DNA of 64,000 bases from Diospyros lotus (GCF_014633365.1 NC_068351.1:21894866-21958865); one strand, 5' to 3'; shown: positions 35,301 through 47,982, counted from the stretch's first letter. Notes: a model not told the origin generated them from the letters alone. Numbers and translations are program-made.

Positions 35301-38300
35301 CTATACAGCACAGACACTTTATTTTGTATCACATCTGTGTTTGGTACATATTGAACATGTATACTCATTGGATGCTTCAAGAAACATAGCCACACTTAAT
35401 GGCATGTCTTAACGTATGCCATATTTAACTGAGATGGCAATGTTATGGTAGATGTGTGATCATAGAAGAGAAGATAGAATTAGAAATAAGATTATACTGA
35501 AATAAGGTTGGAGTGGTGCTTATTGAATAAAAAATATGTGAGACATGATTAATAGTTTAGACACGTAAGAAGTAAATAAACACATCTTGAAGATTAGCAA
35601 ACATTGATGGTTGGGTGCTGGCTTTTCCAGGAATCCAGGACCATGCAAAGAGTGGAAAAATTTTGGAGCTAAAGAGGTAGAGAACAACAAACAAAAATGA
35701 CATATCAAGTCATAATCTCACTAAATGAGTTTGATGACATGGATTCTAGCTTGCCAATGTTTTCTATCTTTGGTATATTTTTTATAAGGTGATTATCATG
35801 GGCAAAAGTTTCCAACCAAGTTTTTTTTTTTGTCTTCTTATTCTACCTCATGTCAGAAGAACTTTTTTCATTCCATCCACTATTCTCGCATCTATTTGTC
35901 TTTTTTTTTTAAATGACCAAAATTGTCTCCCACGACTTATCTTCGATAGAAGACAGTCCAACCTTATAACAAATAACATAATTTTTTGTGCTTGAATAAT
36001 AACATCATTTTTAATTATCTCATTTCTTGTATGGATGCGCATTCACTATAACATTACTTCATCCCTGTTATGTTTATATTTTGCACATGTTGGTATTTTA
36101 TTACACTAACATTCTATACCATATAATAAAACTAGTCTTATAACCGTTTAAAAAATTTCTCTTTTAATTTAATGGGATTTTATTATTTCTTAACATGCCA
36201 GATCATTTTTCCATTTTGACCATCCTACCTTAATTTCATGAGTAACATTTCAATATTCTCCCCATCTTTTTGGATAATTAATCCAAGATCTAAATTGATC
36301 TTTTCTTGGAATAACTTGATCTTAAAGTCTCACCATGAAATCATTCACATGTAAACTTTTTACTAAATTTGTCTTTCATATATCAGTTCTTGATTCAGCT
36401 TGAAGTCCTCAGATTCTAAATCATCATTCCATATCTCGAGCTTACTATCCATTACTTTTGTCTCATCCATCAATACAATGTCACTTGAAAATGGTATATA
36501 CTATGGCACCTCTATCCGTTCATGGAGTTCATCTATCACTAGGGTTAAGAGATCAGGCTTAGCATAAATTTTTTACGTAAACCAATTGCAATTAGAAAAA
36601 CCTTTTTATTTCCTCCACACGTTCTAGCACATATATCTGCTCCACGGTATATTTCTTTAATAGCAAGTATATAAGCAATTCAAACTTTTTTCTTCTTCAA
36701 AACTATTCATAAGAGTTTTGGGGGGACTTTGTCATAAGCTTTGTCTAACTCTAGAAAACACCATATGTAAATCATTTTGTTTACCATTGACATTTCCTCC
36801 AAGTGTCTTATCAAGTATATAACTTCTATTGTTGACCTACCAAGCATGAGATCAAATTGATTTCTAGGAAACTTAGTTTCTTTCTTAACCTCTCTGCAAT
36901 CACTCCGTCCTGTAGTTTCATTGTGTGGCTCACTAGCTTGATGCCTCTATAACTTTTACAACTTTGAAGATTTGCTTTGTTCTTCTAAATAGGCATTAAA
37001 GTGCTTTTTCATTCATCAGGCATCTTCCTTTATTTAAGAATTACATGAAATAATTTTATTAACCACAAAATATCTTCTTCTCGTATGCCTTTATTGGGAT
37101 ATTATTTGGACCAACTACTTTATTGTTCTTTATTATTTTACTTTTTTTATGGCTTGCTTTACTTCTTTTGGATCAATACGTGAAACATATAATTCCTATC
37201 CTTCTCAAGATTACTGAGATGCCCTAATGTATTATTTATTTCCCCACATTCATTGAATAGGTTTGAGAAATACTTCTTCCATCTACCTTTAATCTCCCTC
37301 TTATTTACCAATCCTCTCTGGTTTTAGTATTTTATATGCATTATTTGGCTCAAAACCTCTTGTTCTTCTTTCCCTTGCTTTAGCCGACTTATATATATAA
37401 ATCTTTCTTTGTCTTTGTGTTAAGCTTGCAATTTTCTTAGACTTTTGAGTTTGCTTCTTTTACGGCCTTCTTGGCCTCCTTTTAGCTAAAATATAGCTCT
37501 TCAAAATTTTCTCATTAGGGTATTATGTCAAGTCTTTTAGCAAGTTCTCTTGGGCTTGATTTCTTCTTGCACCTTCTCTACCATCTTGTCTCCTTCCAGT
37601 TTGGAGCTTTTCCTTTTGATTCTCCCAGAACAATTTTTGTTGTGTCTCAAATTGGGGCAGTCATCTCATTCCACATTAGATTTGCCTCACCTTACACCAT
37701 CCAATCTCTTCTATTACTCTTTTTTTAAGAAATAAATAACTTGTTTTTTACCTTTTAAATACCATCATTTGATTGTTTGGCTTTGTCTCGTATCATCATT
37801 CTTTCTCATTTTTTTGTACGGAAATAAAAGATAATAAGTCTATGCTTATTGGTTAAGCACTGTTCCAGTATGATTTTACATCCTTATGAGACAAGCCATC
37901 CTTTTGCCTCTGTAAAAAGAATCCTATTTGGGTAGTCAATAAGCCACTTTTATGCATGATCAAATGTTCAACTCATTTCTTGAAAATAATATTGGCCATA
38001 ATGAGGCCATATGCCATGGAAAAATCCAAATTAGTTTTTCCCTTATTATTTCTTTCTCCAAAGCCATGATCTTTATGCACATCTTTATACTTATTTCTTT
38101 CCTTACATGCCCATTTAAGTCACCTGTAATGATCTTCTTGCCTCTAGCCATTTCTTGCATCAACCTTGTCTGCCCAAAATTTACTTCTCTGTTCTCCTAG
38201 AACAACTGTAACTGTGATAATCCTATCTCCCAATCTATTACATCACCCTTTAAATTATAATCCATAATAATCTCCACTCCATTTCTTCTACGGTCCTTTC

Positions 38301-40672
38301 CTGTCCTGCATGCCAGAGTTTGTATCTTGACCAAGCTAACATTTTAGCCTTCTCACTAACTCATCTTAACACTTACAGGCAAATGATATTAATTCTATCC
38401 CTAATGATCACATCTACAACCTCCATTTATTTCCTTGTCAAGGTTCCAATATTTCATGATCTAATTCTAAGCATTTGAACATGGAGTAAGCTCTCTATGC
38501 GCGCTCTTTCATGAAAATAATAGAACCCTTGCAAATTTAACACTATTTGCGCTCTAATTTTAGCAGCTTTACCCATTTTTGTTATATGTGAACAATACAA
38601 TGCACCACTAATAGGGTTGTATGCCTTACAAAACAATCTTTTGTATAGAATCCATGATGAAAGGATTAAACGATTTTTGTAATGTAACCCTCTTTATTAA
38701 TCAAGTTTGGGATTGGCTATTATAAAGGGGATTACTCTATCCCCAAACGAAGTTAAAAGAGGTAGAGAACGATTAGAAAAAGAAAAAAGAAAGAAAAAGG
38801 CGAAAAACCATTAGAGATGAAATGATATATAATGTTCTTACAAAACATATGGCCATAGATAGAGATGGTTGAAGAGCTAAAAATTATTTAGAGAACCTTA
38901 CATAGTGAGGATTTAAGGCTTGTTTTTGTTGTTGTTAGATACATCTAGGACCGCTCATGAATATTTGTTGGATATGTGAAGGACACACCTAAAGACACTA
39001 TGGAATTTTTTATGAAGTTTTGAAAACCTTTTTAGGTTTAAATCAACAGATGCGATAAGTTTTAGGAATAAAGAATAAAAACACAGAATTAAACCTAATT
39101 ACAACTTCAACAAGAATAATTTTATTTTGTATGTTGAATGATATTTATGCTATTAGTTTTATGGATTTAATGGTATCTTTAACTTAGATTAGTAGTATTT
39201 TTCAAAAAAAAAAAAAAAATTATATATTATGATTACTATAGATTCAATCAATATCTTCAAGGGAACGGTTGTGTACAAATACGACCATTGCAAAAAGCAG
39301 GGAGCTCATGCGCTGGGGAGTGGGGATGCCCTTTTAATCTCATTGTAGGCATAAACATATGCTATTATGTACCAACATTACTAATGTATCTGTGGTAATG
39401 CGTCTTAGCATATGAGTGGATACCAATTATGCGCTGAATGAGTGGAGTAAAAGACCAAGATTCGGCCATGATTGACCTATTGTAGACTGTGTTGTATTGT
39501 ACTTTTCCCTAAGGAATAGGATGTTTGTATGCTTCTCTTTTACGGGTTCTGATGCTTTGATTTCAGAGTGAGAAGCTATTAGGAAGCCTGGGGGGCATCT
39601 TCTCCAAGACTTGGAAGCCGAAGAAGACACCCCCAATAACAGGGCCTGTGATGATAAGAGGTTCTTTCTCGTGTTCAGTACTTATTATGCTCAAAAGTCA
39701 AGCTACCATTTTGAAGGCAGAAAGACGATGAATTCTTTTTCTTTAGGTTTAGATTGACCATGGTTTGTGGTTGGCCTTTTTGCAGATGATCCGGCTTATA
39801 GAAGAGGTAACCACATGGAGCAGCGGGAGCGATTGGGACTGGTCCCTGCATCCAAAGGACACTCAAATACACAAACGCCACTGCCTGAACCTACCAATGC
39901 ACTGCAGAAAGTTGAGGTCCGTGTCTATTATTATTGATTCAGAAAAAAAAAAAAAAAAAAAAAACAAAGGAAAAAGTTTTTCTGCAATATGCATGGGGCA
40001 GGAAATGGAAATTTTCAATGTTTCTGGATTACCATTTGGAAATGCATCATTTTTTGTTAGCATATTCATAAACTGCATATCATTCAAGATGGTCAGTAGA
40101 TTGCCAGGCATTTTTTTCTCAAAAACTCATTTCCTTGCCTTGCCCAAAGAAAAGGAAAAAAAAAAGGAACGAAAACAAAACAGGTATATGAGTACAGGAT
40201 TCCAGTGAACAATCTCATCGCCTTCTTCCTTCTGTTTCTACCTTCCCTGTTGGTGTGTTTATCTTAGATGATAACTTCCTTCTACCTTGACCAGTAGAAA
40301 TCTAAATTAAATTATTTGATTGGAGATTATTGAAACTGATGGACATTGGTTAGATGCAATCAAACAGGTAGAGAAGACAAAGCAAGATGATGCACTTTCA
40401 GATATAAGTGATCTATTGGGGGAGCTGAAGGGCATGGCTGTTGACATGGGATCTGAAATTGATAGGTCAGTTTTCTGTGTCCCATGGATGTTCATTGTAT
40501 TAGCCATCTCTTGACATGCCCCGTCTTTTTGGTTGAAACATAACTGTAGATGGTTTGCTTCGATCTTTGCAGGCAAAATGAAGGCTTGGGTCACGTACAG
40601 GACGACATGGATGTGCTGAATACCCGTGTGTTAGACGCCAACCGGAGGGGACGCCATATGCTCGGGAAGTAG
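32359..40672 (+). CDS. SNAP33: SNAP25-type Qb+Qc SNARE (SNAP33 homolog), five coding exons
   Basis: Coding exons 32359-32832, 39567-39660, 39786-39916, 40368-40465 and 40573-40672 join in frame through GT-AG introns to 298 residues, close to the ~300 of Arabidopsis SNAP33. An acidic/Ser-rich N-terminus with an NPFDS motif (residues 29-33) precedes the Qb SNARE helix (about 97-160, layer-zero Q138 in LHQQGEQI). The linker carries LGSLGGIFSKTWKPKKT. The C-terminal Qc helix (about 234-298) has layer-zero Q267 in IDRQNEGL and ends RRGRHMLGK. No membrane anchor is present, as usual. It should pair with a plasma-membrane syntaxin and a VAMP in exocytosis and cytokinesis. Intron 1 of the coding region is 6.7 kb because of LINE insertions. 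No frame damage is seen. Confidence 0.95.
35424..35590 (+). mobile_element. LINE C-terminal fragment, part 1 (plus strand)
   Basis: Translation with stops gives MCDHRREDRIRNKI, then VGVVLIE, a stop, KICET, a stop, and so on. This follows the conserved tail of plant LINE reverse transcriptases (RWMCG-type, DKIRN, KVGVAPIEEKMRE). It is degenerate, with stops and a frameshift. The matching continuation appears at 38750-38915. Confidence 0.6.
35700..38690 (-). mobile_element. Degenerate LINE in the SNAP33 intron (minus strand)
   Basis: The minus strand shows an APE-type endonuclease piece (KKIITGDLNGHVRK, about 38160-38080). Reverse transcriptase pieces follow: SYRGIKLVSHTMKLQDGVIA near 36970-36890, DKAYDKVP-like sequence near 36750, LSPDLLTLVIDELHERIEVP near 36560-36500, and the tail VGLSSIEDKSWET near 35960. 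Stops and frameshifts are frequent, so it is dead. Ends are estimated from the flanking plus-strand LINE pieces. Confidence 0.75.
38740..38920 (+). mobile_element. LINE C-terminal fragment, part 2 (plus strand)
   Basis: Translation gives VKRGRERLEKEKRKKKA, then YNVLTKHMAIDRDG, a stop, and RAK. This corresponds to the final residues of plant LINE ORF2 (RGRGRPKKT ... MALDRxxWR). It appears to continue the fragment at 35424-35590, the minus-strand LINE lying between. Confidence 0.55.
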
Positions 40673-40749
40673 AGAAGCTCTGGTTGGATGCAGACTCGAT
40701 ATCTGTCATTGGCTTATCGCTGCCTTTCTCGCTGCCTTAAAAACTAAAC

Positions 40750-40755
40750 AATAAA
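40750..40755 (+). terminator. Candidate poly(A) signal of the SNAP33-type gene
   Basis: aataaa, 78 nt after the stop codon. Confidence 0.5.
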
Positions 40756-43040
40756 TCTATTTGGATAGAATCTATCCAGATAGAATTAAAACTGAATGAG
40801 CTCTTAAATTTTTATTTTATTTTCCTGAAGAAATGTCAAGAAATTAATTCAAAGTCACCTTTATCAAGGAACTTAGATTGATTGAGAAACACCTGTTTAT
40901 CGTATGTACCCTCATATCTTATTAGTTTTATTAGTCTCCTATCTCATAGACTTTACAATTTTAGACTCATACCACAAGTGGTTTGTTTTCCTTTTTTTTA
41001 TTTTTTTTAGGTAATATTAATTAAAATATAGATCAAAAAAATATTCTAAACAAAAGTGATTTTTATTATGTTTGTTAAATTTATTTAGTAATTTTTTTTA
41101 AAAAAAGTCATTATTTTTTATTTAAAATTATCTAGATAAATTTATTTGAAATAAATTTATTTCTCCCCTTCAAATAAATTTATCTTAACCTTATAGATAA
41201 AAAAATAATTTATATGTTTCTTAATATATTTAAAAAAAATTAATAAATAATTTTAAAAAAATTAAAATATTTTTTGTTTTTATCTTAATTTTTTCATATC
41301 TTAATTTAAAAAATTTTAATTTTATCTTAATAGAATAACTATCTTAGTGAATATGGATAAATTGGGATAGTTACATTAAGTAGTGTAGGAAGGCATTGTT
41401 CATTATAACATAAATGCTTTGTTTAGGTGAGGGGTACACACGCAGAGGAAAAGGGGAAAAGAAGTAACATGAAGGTAATAAAATATTAAAAATTAATTTC
41501 TTCTATATTTTGAAACCTAAAGAAGAGTAATATAATCTTTTTTAAAAGAAATGGAGAATGGAATGAGAGTAAAAGTAAAGTAATAAAAATGAAAGAAGAT
41601 TTATACCCTTTACATACAAAATAAATTATAAAACATTAAAAATTAAATTAAATTTCCATATGTTATAACTTAAGACATTTCAATATATTTTAGGCATTTA
41701 AATAAAAAATGTTACAAAGCAATTACATAATAAAAAGTAATTAGAGAGTTTTGTTTTAATTAAGGATAATATTAGATTTAAAAAAAAATAAAATAGTAAG
41801 ATTATTATTAATTTTCCTTATCTAGAATTAAGGTGTAAGAAAAAATGAGGTTTGGAAGCAAATAAAAACTATTCCATTCACCCTTTCACCCTTTACCTTG
41901 CCTTCCTCTTTCATTCCCTCCCTTCTTTACCCAATTTGACCATAAAGTTATGAACATTTTAACTCTTTTCATTATAAGAACATGTAAAAATATATGTTAT
42001 TGTTAAAATTTAAATATTTTAACCATAAGAATTGGGTTACATTATAACTAACATTTCATGTCAAGTATAAGGTTGTACCCTCTTAGTGGTGGACTATTAT
42101 TTTACAAGAAAATTTGTCTTTACTTGGTAAGATGGTCACACAATCTTGTTTCCAAACTTTAAGGTATTAAGTTGTTAATGACTTAAACACCTTTAAAAAA
42201 AAAAAAAGAAAAAAAAAACTCCTTATATTACCCTCTTGTAATTTGGACAAAAAATAAAAGCCCTTATTGCTTCGAAAGCTAAGTGCAAAATTCTTCTATA
42301 TTTGCAAGTGAAAAAAGTCAATAGCTTGATGGCTGTTAAAGAATTTGGTAAAAAGTTGAGAAGAGTTGAATAGATTACCCTCGCCCCTTCCACTTTATAT
42401 ATATGTTTGTGTATATATATATAAAACTTTTCATGGGTGAGAAGATAAGATACAAGATGAGTCTCTCTCTCACACACGTAAATATTCATTCATCAAAAGA
42501 AAGTAATGATTTCATCTTGATTAAGATTCAAATACACATTATATTACACAGTACTGGGGACTGGGGGGAAACAAATACAGAGTGGGATTATATATTAAAG
42601 AGTACAGTATGCATCTCCTGCAAATACAACACAGATAATATTGACTGAGTGATATATTTGCTGTTGTTTCTGGCAACAAGTAGATGAATGAATCCCTTTC
42701 CCATTAAATGCAGCAACGGCCAACAGGGCACCATAACAACCCATCAATTAATGCGGCCACAGCCAAGGGCCTCTTTTTTTCCTTTTGCAGAAGATGTTAA
42801 GTTTGCCACCGCTATATCCTCAGAGCAGCAGCAGCAATTGAATCCATACATTTAGCATTACATCTTCATCAAGATACACACAAGTACCCTTTCTTGCTGT
42901 TCCTTTATCCCATTTTCGTACCAAAACAAAAGCTTCCATAAAAGGGCATTTAAGAAGCCCTCCTCTTTGTAGGGAGGGGATTCATGGATATCTGGTCCAT
43001 GCATTCAGGCTCCCCTATTACCAACTTTATTCTCATTCTC
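40756..43040. other. Intergenic, AT-rich
   Basis: No gene recognised; short AT-rich frames only. Its right end (about 42700-43040) is the promoter side of the CLE gene. Confidence 0.55.
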
Positions 43041-43048
43041 CCTCCCCC

Positions 43049-43058
43049 TTTATATTGC
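43049..43058 (+). promoter_or_regulatory. Candidate TATA-like element of the CLE gene
   Basis: cttatattgc-like sequence follows a C-rich block, 51-60 bp before the ATG at 43109. If it is used, transcription would start near 43080, which excludes the upstream ATG at 43060. Confidence 0.3.
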
Positions 43059-43108
43059 AATGAAGATTCAGGTTCTCTTCATTCTTGTTGCCTTGGCTTC
43101 CAGACGCC

Positions 43109-43408
43109 ATGAGGCTCTATCTCTCAGCAGCTTTCTTCCTCTTCCTCGTTTCGATTTCAGAGATCGAATCGTTCATTTCAGCTTCCAAAGGGACCTCTTC
43201 TGCAGCCCATCATCAGCTGCACCTTCAGAAGACTCGGAAAGTTGATCGTCAACTCCACCATGGCACCTCCTCTTCTTCTCTTCATGTGCAGCTTCAAGGG
43301 AATCATCAAAATCCTCTGCTTACAGCTCCGTTGTCTGATCATGGCGATCCAAGATTCGGTGTTGAGGAGCGACTGGTTCCCAGTGGGCCAAATCCGCTTC
43401 ATAATTGA
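43109..43408 (+). CDS. CLE9/10-type CLAVATA3/ESR-related peptide precursor
   Basis: A single-exon 99-residue prepropeptide. Residues 1-25 are a signal peptide (MRLYLSAAFFLFLVSIS...). A poorly conserved His/Ser/Gln-rich middle follows, and the CLE dodecapeptide RLVPSGPNPLHN lies at the extreme C-terminus (88-99), preceded by FGVEE. This dodecapeptide is the same as that of Arabidopsis CLE9 and CLE10, whose peptide acts through HSL1 and BAM receptors in stomatal and xylem development. The prolines expected to be hydroxylated (P91 and P94) are present. The ATG at 43109 is chosen because it starts the signal peptide. An out-of-frame ATG lies 49 nt upstream. Confidence 0.95.
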   Translation: MRLYLSAAFFLFLVSISEIESFISASKGTSSAAHHQLHLQKTRKVDRQLHHGTSSSSLHVQLQGNHQNPLLTAPLSDHGDPRFGVEERLVPSGPNPLHN

Positions 43409-43705
43409 CGCGCACGAGTTTGATAGCCATGGCATTCTATGCCTTGGTTCAGCTTCTATGCATTCTTCTGTTTTCTTCATCTCCGTTCTGGAACAAACTT
43501 TCATAGGGTTACCTATTGTACCTGCAGGAAGAGGAGATATCAACGAAAATAGTTTTGAGTTTTTACCTAAAGATTTTGTTTTCATGCTCCGGTGACAGAA
43601 TCTTTCCGAGAGAGGAGTTTGAAAGAGCCATGGCATGACTATCTTCAATTTCAAACTCTTTTTTATTTCTTTATGCTATCTGTAGCTGCAAAGCTGCAGT
43701 CCATG

Positions 43706-43711
43706 AATAAA
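43706..43711 (+). terminator. Candidate poly(A) signal of the CLE gene
   Basis: aataaa within ccatgaataaatgcatgc, about 300 nt after the stop, just before a CT microsatellite (43746-43768). Confidence 0.4.
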
Positions 43712-45500
43712 TGCATGCATCCTTCTCATCTTTATTATTAATACCTCTCTCTCTCTCTCTCTCTCTCAGACCAACCTTATCAAGTAACTTCTGTAAGGTC
43801 ACTTTCAACTCAAAATCCACAGGCCTCCAAACTCTTTGATCCGCTAATTAATTGTGTAGAGAGATCTACAGCATATTTCTTCTAAGTCAAGTCAAATAAG
43901 GCAATCAATATTTATGATAATACACACACGCGCACGCATATATATATAAAACAATAATAATGAGGGTGAAGAGTAGGAAGCAGAAGCAACAGTAATGCTA
44001 TATTCGCAAGGTAAAAGAACAGTAACATTTCCAGGAAAAGCTTGATCAATATGTGAGAAACACAAGTGATTTCAATTCAAGATCTTAGTTGCTATGGTAA
44101 TTGCAGAGACTACAATAGATTTTTAGTTCATAAGAGAAACAGCACCATAATGAGTTCATGTAGTTGGTAGAATCTGTTACATGGCTTCTTCAAACTCGCC
44201 AATCAATCGGTGTCTCGGAATCCATACTTAAAAGATCTGACCCTTTTTACACTAACTACCGATTTCCTAACAAATCAGACATGTTGAGGGGATTACTTAA
44301 TCCAAATGCACAGTTAATATATTTCTTTAATTAGAAGGTAACAGATTAGAATGAAAACCATAATCTGATCAAACTGAGGCAGTGTAACCTTTACCTACTC
44401 TAGCCAACGAAGGGATTAGTTCCCTAGCCTGTGTATAATGACTTCGGATGGTTTATCTAAGTCTCCCTTTCAAGGTGAAGTACCCAATAGGAAGGCACAT
44501 CACATATTTCGACATGTTTATGTTTGCTTCATCTATCAATACCATAACATCTTGAAAATCAATCCCACTTCCATAACAAACTGAAGCAAGATCCATGGCG
44601 CTACCACGATGTTTCTCGGACATATATCCAAATATATATTACTAGAAATTCATACCATAGAATGGCAGTTAAAAGATACAGACAGACATGGCACGATAAC
44701 TCTTAACTTCCCCACAAGTTAAAATTAATTTTTCAAACCAATCTACTACATCGATCTTATATTTAACACAATATTTAATCCCACTTTAATACTCTAGCTA
44801 GATTGTCTAAAGTAAAAATTACAACAAATTAAGGGTGAGGTTCACATCTCGTATCCGGTATCCACTAGAACTATCACAATAGCAAACACACCTATGTGTG
44901 CCCTAATCTAGATTGTACCGCAGCCATGAATAAACATAAGCTACGATCCACAACTTCGGTAAAATTAACAGGGGAAAACATGCCCCACTTCCATGAAAAA
45001 AAATAAACAAATAAAAATATGAATATCTAGCTCTTACAGCTATAGGCCACTGTAGCTATTCAGGAAGACAGTATAAATAACTGGAACACCTGGCGGACTA
45101 CAGAATTACAAGTACAAGACGGCCTCAGGGGCTCGCCATTCCATTGTTGGATTCTGTGACTTCTGCATAAGCTAAACCTATACTGGCTTATTCCTAAGCT
45201 GAAAATGCTAGACCCACAATTTTATCGTGACAATTTTGATGACAATCAAATTTTTCATGATATTTTGACACCGATATATCATGATAAATTTAACTCAAAA
45301 TTTTGAATACATTTTAAAATCTTCCCTCTCCATCCCCCTCTATCTATCTTTCCCTCTTTTTTTCCCCCTTCTCTCACTCAAAGATCGGCCTCGCCGCCGA
45401 CATAGGGGACGCACGCAAGACGACAGCAGACCCCGAAGAGTGAGAGCGGACCAAGGGACTCTGTAGGAGACGCCAGATCCAAACCAAGCGCATAAGATAT
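43712..45500. other. Intergenic
   Basis: No convincing gene. A short minus-strand C-terminal-like peptide near 45130-45180 (ending in NNGMASP, then stop) was not supported by neighbouring exons. Confidence 0.5.
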
Positions 45501-45529
45501 CTAGACCAGGCATGTCTGGCATCTCCCCC

Positions 45530-45725
45530 GTTTGCTATCGCCGGCATCTCCTCCCCTTTTGCTACCGTTGGCGTCTCCACCACCTTTGCTGTTGTTGGTG
45601 TCTCCTCCACCTGCCCCTCGCCTACTCTCTGTCTCTCACTCTCTCCCTCTCTCTCACCTACTCGAACCAGCTCCCTTTATTGCCGTTGGCATCTCTTCCC
45701 CCTTTTGCTGTTGCCGACGTCTCAT
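45530..45725. repeat. Minisatellite, about 30-bp unit
   Basis: Units of the form 'gctaccgttggcgtctccac' plus 'cacctttt' occur three times at 45532-45612, and a fourth lies at about 45680-45722. The Leu/Pro-rich open frames across it on both strands are not believed to be genes. Confidence 0.55.
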
Positions 45726-45851
45726 ATTGGAAGGATTTCTTTTTGTTGTTTGTTTGCTTTTTTTGCTTAGTGTGATTTTCAGTTTTAATTATTGCTTTTG
45801 TTTTTTTTTTAATTAAAAATATAAGCACCAAAAACATATTTATATAATGTT

Positions 45852-46128
45852 AATAATGAGATGTTCAAACCCCTCGGGGCATAGCCAAATGGCAAAAGGG
45901 CAAGTTGAAAAGTTTAGTTGGGGGCTCCCAGTATGGGTTCGATTCTTAGGAGAAGTGGAAATACTTTATTATGGGGGAGGATCTTGAGAGTGATATCAGT
46001 AAAGGGCCAAAGGCCACTCTGGCCATTTGGTCATATCCCGCTATTTATCTCTTTAGTGTAGCTTTAAGGATAAGGTGGTTGAGAACGACAGTGATTGGGC
46101 GTAGTTCCAAAAATAATGAGATGTTCAA
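45852..46128 (+). mobile_element. tRNA-derived SINE with 17-bp target duplication
   Basis: The element (45869-46111, 243 bp) is flanked by AATAATGAGATGTTCAA at 45852-45868 and, identical, at 46112-46128. The head carries an RNA polymerase III box A-like sequence (tagccaaatggc, 45882-45893) and box B (gggttcgattc, 45935-45945). A tRNA-unrelated body follows. The perfect duplication suggests a young insertion. It was presumably mobilised by LINE machinery. The family is not identified. Confidence 0.85.
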
Positions 46129-47945
46129 GGCTTTTTTTGGCCAGCCGGGCATGTTTCAAGCCTCTCGTGTTTATAGGACTAGGACTAGAACTAGAACTAG
46201 AATGGGCAATCAATAGTGGGATGATTTTGGTGGAGCAGGGCTTAATTTGATGCTTTTGCTTCAGATATTATCAATTTTGTTAATCTAGTTCTTGCCGTAG
46301 AAGAAATCGAACACAATCAATTGATGCATTTAGACAAATCCAATAATCACACAGTGTTTGTTCTAACTGTTTGAAAAAAATTATCTCAATATTTTGCTCT
46401 TGATTCATTAAAGTTTCATAGTTGTTTCGAACTTAATTGTGTGCACTATTAACATCTCCAACATGAACTTAAAGTCTATATTTTTTTTTAAATTATTGAA
46501 CCATTCTTTTATGAAAGAATCACCATCTCCTTATTTCCCATTATTTCTTTTAAAAAGATAACAGTATAAGCAAAATGCGATATCTTTGTTTATACTATTT
46601 TCTAACCAATCATCAAATTCATTGAATCAAACTGGAATGAATTGTCTTGATTTTGAGGCTGATACAAACCTTTTTGTAAACAGGCTTTTCTAATTTGATT
46701 CTAAAAATTAATATTGTAATCCATTATTATAGTTTTTAGCCCGGAATCTATAGAAATTTGTGCAACATCAATTTTCTCAATTCTTGCTTTGTTAATTTAT
46801 TTATTTTCTTTAGTATAAATTTCCTCTATATTTGATTTTTTTGCTTCACAATTTTTTTCAATACTTAATTTTATTTACATCATCATTGTAAAAAAATAAA
46901 ATTATGAACAAATTATAAAAAATGTTGTGATGGTTACTACTAGGCCATTATATACTTACTTTTTTTAATACTTATTTTTTTTATTTCTAGTAATAAAATA
47001 TAATATAATATTTTTATTTTTAATCAAAAATAATTTTTTTTTAAAAAATCTTGGCCCAGTGGGCCTCAGGTGGCTCCGCCCCTGATTACCAATACAATAC
47101 ATTCCGTATATTAAAGACAATAAGCAAATTAGCCTAATGAAATACATCACTGGGTAAAAAAATAAATAAATCCCGGGGGGGGGGGGGGGGGGGGGGGGTG
47201 TGTTTAAAACCTAAACAAACAAAAATCTATTCAACCGGCAATTATTTGCTCTTGGAAGATTAAGTCAACAGTGCTTCTCTTACGCTGTTTGTATATGTAC
47301 TTCCTGCTATAAATCTGTTTCTGCTAGTGAGCTCTTTAAAATCAATTAGTAAGCTATTTTATGCAAGCAATACAAATAAATAATAAAATAAAAATATACT
47401 TTATATCAAATACATTTTCAATAAATATATTATATATGTAATTTTTTAATTTTTTAGTAATTAGAAACAAAATAGTCAATCCATATAATCGGTCAACAAT
47501 ACGGTATTTTTATCATTTATGGTAGGCTAAAAATACATATTTTTTCCTTAGAACTTTAAAAATATTAAGTTCAATATACTGAAAAATAAATATAAAATTT
47601 TCTGATAGGAGAACGGCAACAGACAACGGGGAATGACTAACAAAGAGGAGAAGTCACAGGTGAGAATGAAAAGACATAAAGAGAGAGAGAGAAGGAGATG
47701 AAGGCTTTGACAGCGATTGGAACGGTGGAGGTAGACAACAAACAAAAATAGAAGAGAAGTAGCGAGAAAGAGCGGAAGACCTAGAGAGAGAGAGAGAGAG
47801 AGGCATCAGCGACAACTAGAATGGAGGAGGCAGATGATGATGGAGGCTGCAATAGAAGCAAACGACAACTAGAAGCATTGATAGCGACAACTTTAATGGT
47901 GGCGGAGGTAGTTGCATCAATGGCAACGATGGCAAGAACGAGAAT

Positions 47946-47982
<37 letters not shown>

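Noticed and set aside
39765..40208. A 147-codon ORF on the plus strand
   Set aside because: It reads SNAP33 exon 4 in the wrong frame and runs through the next intron.
43178..43654. A 158-codon minus-strand ORF
   Set aside because: It is the shadow of the CLE gene and its 3'UTR; no family features.
45882..45945. Possible tRNA gene (box A and box B present)
   Set aside because: No cloverleaf can be drawn, and the sequence lies in an element with target duplications, so it is a SINE head.
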